From: an uncultured Collinsella sp.
Lineage (GTDB): Bacteria > Actinomycetota > Coriobacteriia > Coriobacteriales > Coriobacteriaceae
Direction of reading: 5' to 3'
Assembly: GCA_934658705.1 (NCBI GenBank)
Contig: CAKUHP010000001.1
Coordinates: forward strand, 1 to 64,000
DNA length: 64,000 nucleotides
In this document: positions 60,987 to 64,000 of the stretch, one piece after another
How the letters are laid out: every line of letters begins with the position of its first letter
Position numbering within the stretch: the first letter of the stretch is position 1
Notes under the pieces: model-generated
Databases searched by the model: none
What the model was told of the DNA's origin: nothing
What the model saw: only the letters and a program-made list of their open reading frames with translations
Made by a program: the position numbers and the translations under genes

Positions 60987-61841
60987 ATGGCCGAACTGCT
61001 GAAGGGTGCTCCCGTCGCCCGCGCGTTGACTGAGGAGCTAGCCGCTCGCTGCGCCGCCCTGTGCGAACAGGGCGTCGTGCCGACGCTTGCTATCGTGCGC
61101 GTGGGTGAGCGCGAGGACGATCTGTCCTACGAGCGCGGCGCGCTCAAACGCTGCGAAAAGGTGGGCATCGAGGCGCGTCGCGTTTTGCTGCCTGCCGATG
61201 TTTCGCAAGACGAGCTCGTGGCTGCTATCGAGAGCATTAACGAAGACCCTGCTGTGCACGGCTGCCTGATGTTCCGCCCGCTGCCCGCTGACTTGGACGA
61301 GGACGCAGTCGCCGCGGTGCTTGACCCCGCCAAGGACGTTGACTCCATGACGCCGGCTTCGCTGCTTACGGCGCTTTCGGGGCGTGGCGATGGTTTTGCC
61401 CCTTGTACGGCCGAGGCGGTGTTGGCGATTCTGGATCACTATGGCGTGGAACTGGACGGTGCCAAGATTGCCGTTGTCGGTCGCTCGCTGGTGATTGGGC
61501 GCCCCGTTGCCGCTATGCTTACGGCCCGCAATGCCACGGTGACGACGTGCCATACGCATACGCGCGATCTTGCCGCCGAGTGTCGCGCTGCCGATATTGT
61601 GGTCGCCGCTGTTGGACGTGCCCGCACGATTGGTGCGGACGCGGTCCGCGAGGGTCAGACGGTCATCGACGTTGGCATTAACTGGGACGAGGCGGCCGGC
61701 AAGTTGGTGGGCGACGTCGATTTTGATGCTGTGGAGCCGGTTGTTGGCGCCATCACCCCCGTGCCGGGCGGCGTGGGCGCCGTGACGACGGCGATACTCG
61801 CCAAGCACGTGATCGAGGCGGCCGAACGCGCGGCGAAATAG
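60987..61841 (+). CDS. folD: FolD-family methylene-THF dehydrogenase lacking cyclohydrolase residues
   Basis: The 284-residue protein has a normal NAD(P) site (VVGRSLVIGRPVAAML) and C-terminal PVPGGVGAVTTAIL. In the cyclohydrolase site, Tyr48 (E. coli Tyr52-equivalent) is kept, but the essential lysine four residues on is Ala52 (YERGALKRC), and the conserved Gln of the ILVQLPLP segment is Phe96 (CLMFRPLP). The Asp in KDVDSM is kept. It probably works as a dehydrogenase only, with the upstream FchA doing the hydrolysis. ATG 60987 follows GAAGAGGGG; the preceding frame lacks a site. Confidence 0.9.
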   Translation: MAELLKGAPVARALTEELAARCAALCEQGVVPTLAIVRVGEREDDLSYERGALKRCEKVGIEARRVLLPADVSQDELVAAIESINEDPAVHGCLMFRPLPADLDEDAVAAVLDPAKDVDSMTPASLLTALSGRGDGFAPCTAEAVLAILDHYGVELDGAKIAVVGRSLVIGRPVAAMLTARNATVTTCHTHTRDLAAECRAADIVVAAVGRARTIGADAVREGQTVIDVGINWDEAAGKLVGDVDFDAVEPVVGAITPVPGGVGAVTTAILAKHVIEAAERAAK

Positions 61842-61879
61842 GCGTTTCGCGGCTGTTTAGGGGGTTGGTTAGATACCCC

Positions 61880-62109
61880 GTGGTCAAAAAATGCCAAATA
61901 TGAGTACTGTTGCCTTGTTAGTTACATATTTTTGAGATTGATTTAACTCCCTAATGATATTAAGTATCGTTAGGGAGTCTCTTTTATTGGACCTTTGGGG
62001 AATTACTTTGCTTAACTTTTGGACAAGTGGGGATTTCTAGCGTCCTGGATTGCGGGATTTGCTGCTACTAAATTTGTGACAGTACTCATATTTGGCATTT
62101 TTTGACCAC
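61880..62109. mobile_element. 230-bp MITE-like element with perfect 31-bp terminal inverted repeats
   Basis: GTGGTCAAAAAATGCCAAAT continuing to 61910 is the exact reverse complement of 62079-62109. The interior is AT-rich and encodes nothing; it contains a long imperfect hairpin (ACTCCCTAA..TTAGGGAGT, 61946-61978) followed by CTCTTTTATT that can serve as a terminator for folD. A target-site duplication is not clear. It fits a non-autonomous transposon remnant, but no matching transposase is in the window. Confidence 0.65.
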
Positions 62110-62196
62110 AGGGGTTGCCGGGGTCGCGGTTTCGCCCTTTTTGCGTCGAAGCGATACACTGTTGCCGTTTGATTTCTTCGCTCAAGGAGGATGCGC

Positions 62197-63720
62197 ATGC
62201 CGTGTACAACGATTTTGGTTGGTAAGAACGCGAGCTATGACGGGTCGACGCTGGTCGCCCGCAACGAGGACTCGTCCAACGGGGTATTTGAGCCCAAGCG
62301 CATGCGCGTGGTGCATCCCGATGAGCAGCCGCGCGTCTATACGAGCGTTCTGAGCCACCTGGCGATCGAGCTGCCCGATAACCCCATGCGCTACACAAGT
62401 GTCCCCGACGTCATTCCGGGTCACGGCATTTGGGCCGAGGCCGGTTTCAACGAGCTCAACGTCGGCATGTCCGCAACCGAGACGCTTACCACCAACGAGC
62501 GCGTCCGCGGCGCCGATCCGCTCGTCGACTACGTGCCCGCCAAGGGCAACGAGGGCGAGGACGGATACGTTCCGGCACAGCCCGGCGGTCTGGGCGAGGA
62601 GGACATGGTGACCCTGGTGCTGCCGTATGCCAAGTCCGCCCGCGATGGCGTGCGTATCCTGGGCGACCTGCTCGAGCGCTACGGCACCTACGAGAACAAC
62701 GGCATCGCCTTTAGCGACGTGGACGAGATCTGGTGGCTCGAGACCATCGGCGGTCACCACTGGATCGCCAAGCGCGTGCCCGATGACGCCTATGTGACCA
62801 TGCCCAACCAGCTGGGCATCGACAGCTTTGACTTGGACGATGCCGAGGGCGCCCAGGCCGACCACATGTGCTCCGCCGACCTGCGCGCCTGGATGGCCGA
62901 GTGGCATCTGGACCTGACGTTGGGCGTTGAGGGCGATGGCCCAGCTGCGGTCTTTAACCCGCGCGAGGCCTTTGGCTCCCACAGCGACAGCGATCACGTC
63001 TACAACACGCCGCGCGCCTGGTACATGCAGCGCTGCCTCAACCCCAGCGACGTGTGGGATGGCCCCGACGCCGACTTTACGCCCGAGAGCGATGACATCC
63101 CCTGGAGCCGCGTGCCCGAGCGCAAGGTGACCATCGAGGACATCAAGTACGTGCTCTCCAGTCATTACCAGGGCACGGAGTACGACTGCTACGGCAGCAA
63201 GGGTACGCCCGCCACGCGCGGCGCCTATCGTCCCATCGGCATCAACCGCAACAGCCAGCTCGCCGTGCTGCAGCTGCGCCCCTATGCGCAGCCGGCGTAT
63301 CGCGCCGTGCAGTGGATGGCGTTTGGCTCCAACTCGTTTAACGCGTTGGTCCCGCTGTATGCCAACGTCGAGACCATGCCCGAGTACTACGCCGACACCC
63401 AGGCGCGCGTGACGTCCGAGAACTTCTACTGGGCCAACCGCCTGATCGGCGCCCTGGCCGACGTCCGCTTCCACGAGTGCGGCCGTGCCGTCGAGGACTA
63501 CCAGGAGAAGGTCGGCGGCATGGGCCACAAGCACATCCACGACGTCGATGCCGCCGTGGCAGCGCTGCCCGAGGCCAAGGTACCCACCGAGCTCGCTCGC
63601 GCCAACGAGGCCTTTGCCGAGCGTGTGCGCGTGGAGACCGATGCCCTGCTGGGCAAGGTGCTCTACACCACGAGCTGCGCCATGAAGAACTCCTTCGCGA
63701 TGAACGATAACATCAGGTAA
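62197..63720 (+). CDS. C69-family dipeptidase
   Basis: This 507-residue N-terminal-nucleophile hydrolase belongs to the PepD/C69 family, which cleaves dipeptides. The chain starts MPCTTILVGKNAS: Cys3 would become the catalytic N-terminal residue after removal of two residues. Asn/Glu/Asp motifs of the family follow (ARNEDSSNGVFEPKR). There is no signal peptide. ATG 62197 is chosen over 62191 because AAGGAGG directly abuts the latter. It supports peptide use together with the M42 peptidase. No operon partner is visible. Confidence 0.9.
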   Translation: MPCTTILVGKNASYDGSTLVARNEDSSNGVFEPKRMRVVHPDEQPRVYTSVLSHLAIELPDNPMRYTSVPDVIPGHGIWAEAGFNELNVGMSATETLTTNERVRGADPLVDYVPAKGNEGEDGYVPAQPGGLGEEDMVTLVLPYAKSARDGVRILGDLLERYGTYENNGIAFSDVDEIWWLETIGGHHWIAKRVPDDAYVTMPNQLGIDSFDLDDAEGAQADHMCSADLRAWMAEWHLDLTLGVEGDGPAAVFNPREAFGSHSDSDHVYNTPRAWYMQRCLNPSDVWDGPDADFTPESDDIPWSRVPERKVTIEDIKYVLSSHYQGTEYDCYGSKGTPATRGAYRPIGINRNSQLAVLQLRPYAQPAYRAVQWMAFGSNSFNALVPLYANVETMPEYYADTQARVTSENFYWANRLIGALADVRFHECGRAVEDYQEKVGGMGHKHIHDVDAAVAALPEAKVPTELARANEAFAERVRVETDALLGKVLYTTSCAMKNSFAMNDNIR

Positions 63721-63791
63721 AACGCTTTGTCGCTTTCGCACAATCTTGGGTACAAGAAGGCCAATGCAGTTGTTCATGATTGGAGCCAACC

Positions 63792-64000
63792 ATGGTTATG
63801 AAATTCGATCAGCTTGTTAACGGCGCCATCAATGTGGGCTTTGGCGCCGCTGCCGTCGCCGTCGAGGGCGGCAAGAAGGTCCTTGACGACCTCAACACCA
63901 AGGGCGAGCAGGTTCGCCACGACGCCGCCGCTCCCGATATCGCCCGCAGTGTGTCCGATATGTTCGAGCAGGCCGGCGGCACTATCTCCGACCTGACCGA
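63792..64000 (+). CDS. Start of an unknown small helical protein (3' end outside window)
   Basis: An open frame runs from ATG 63792 (GGAG 7 nt upstream; a second ATG at 63798) to the window end without a stop. It gives 69 residues beginning MVMKFDQLVNGAINVGFGAA and then GGKKVLDDLNTKGEQ. Charged helical segments with Ala/Gly patches recall small phasin-like or coiled-coil proteins, but no family can be named. GC3 bias supports coding. Confidence 0.7.
   Translation, partial: MVMKFDQLVNGAINVGFGAAAVAVEGGKKVLDDLNTKGEQVRHDAAAPDIARSVSDMFEQAGGTISDLT

Noticed and set aside
61880-62109. Intact insertion sequence
   Set aside because: Only 230 bp and no transposase frame, so at most a non-autonomous element.

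Overview
The window is high-GC DNA with very dense, mostly co-oriented genes. Three things suggest a gut actinobacterium of the class Coriobacteriia, most likely Collinsella or a close relative: GC-rich third positions, the gene set (alpha-glucoside PTS with a GH4 glucosidase, glutamate-synthase-linked [FeFe] hydrogenase, FucO, FchA/FolD/formate-THF ligase, superoxide reductase, C69 dipeptidase), and Rrf2-CysK. The assignment is inferred from gene content; no rRNA or other marker is present. No tRNA, rRNA, CRISPR array, prophage or intact insertion sequence was seen.

Layout. 1-1422: 3' part of a DEAD-box RNA helicase with a basic tail. 1.5-6.5 kb: a repeat-filled gap, then an antiterminator-controlled alpha-glucoside PTS operon (EIIA, LicT-type regulator, EIICB, 6-phospho-alpha-glucosidase). 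6.7-12.8 kb: a GltD/NuoF-like flavoprotein and an [FeFe] hydrogenase, followed by a lipoprotein and a fused permease-ATPase of an ABC importer. 12.8-25.4 kb: orphan antitoxin, CPBP protease, YgiQ, YoaK-like protein, FucO, M42 peptidase, HTH-HipA-like kinase, MnmA, CysK with a divergent Rrf2 regulator, and a holin-like membrane protein. 25.7-47.4 kb: information-processing genes (YerC, AddB-AddA, DnaE, SWIM-SNF2 helicase, RuvC-RuvA-RuvB), with superoxide reductase, a degenerate NAD synthetase and formate-THF ligase among them. 47.5-60.2 kb: an accessory-looking stretch with two zinc-ribbon membrane proteins sharing an upstream palindrome, a PASTA-like membrane protein, a probable Mn CDF exporter, a DUF1016 nuclease / ADP-ribosylglycohydrolase / frameshifted small-gene operon, HicAB, and tandem paralogous lipoproteins. 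60.3-64.0 kb: FchA-FolD, a dipeptidase and the start of an unknown small protein.

The most unusual signal is intergenic. Short hairpins share a loop core like TTTGGGAC, but each locus has its own stem sequence. Some occur as perfect inverted pairs up to 37 bp per arm, and two sit on the 3' ends of genes and supply their stop codons. Separate inverted-repeat families lie in other gaps. A second theme is catalytic loss: an NAD synthetase homologue lacks its ATP-binding and glutaminase residues, and FolD lacks its cyclohydrolase residues directly behind an FchA gene that could supply that activity.
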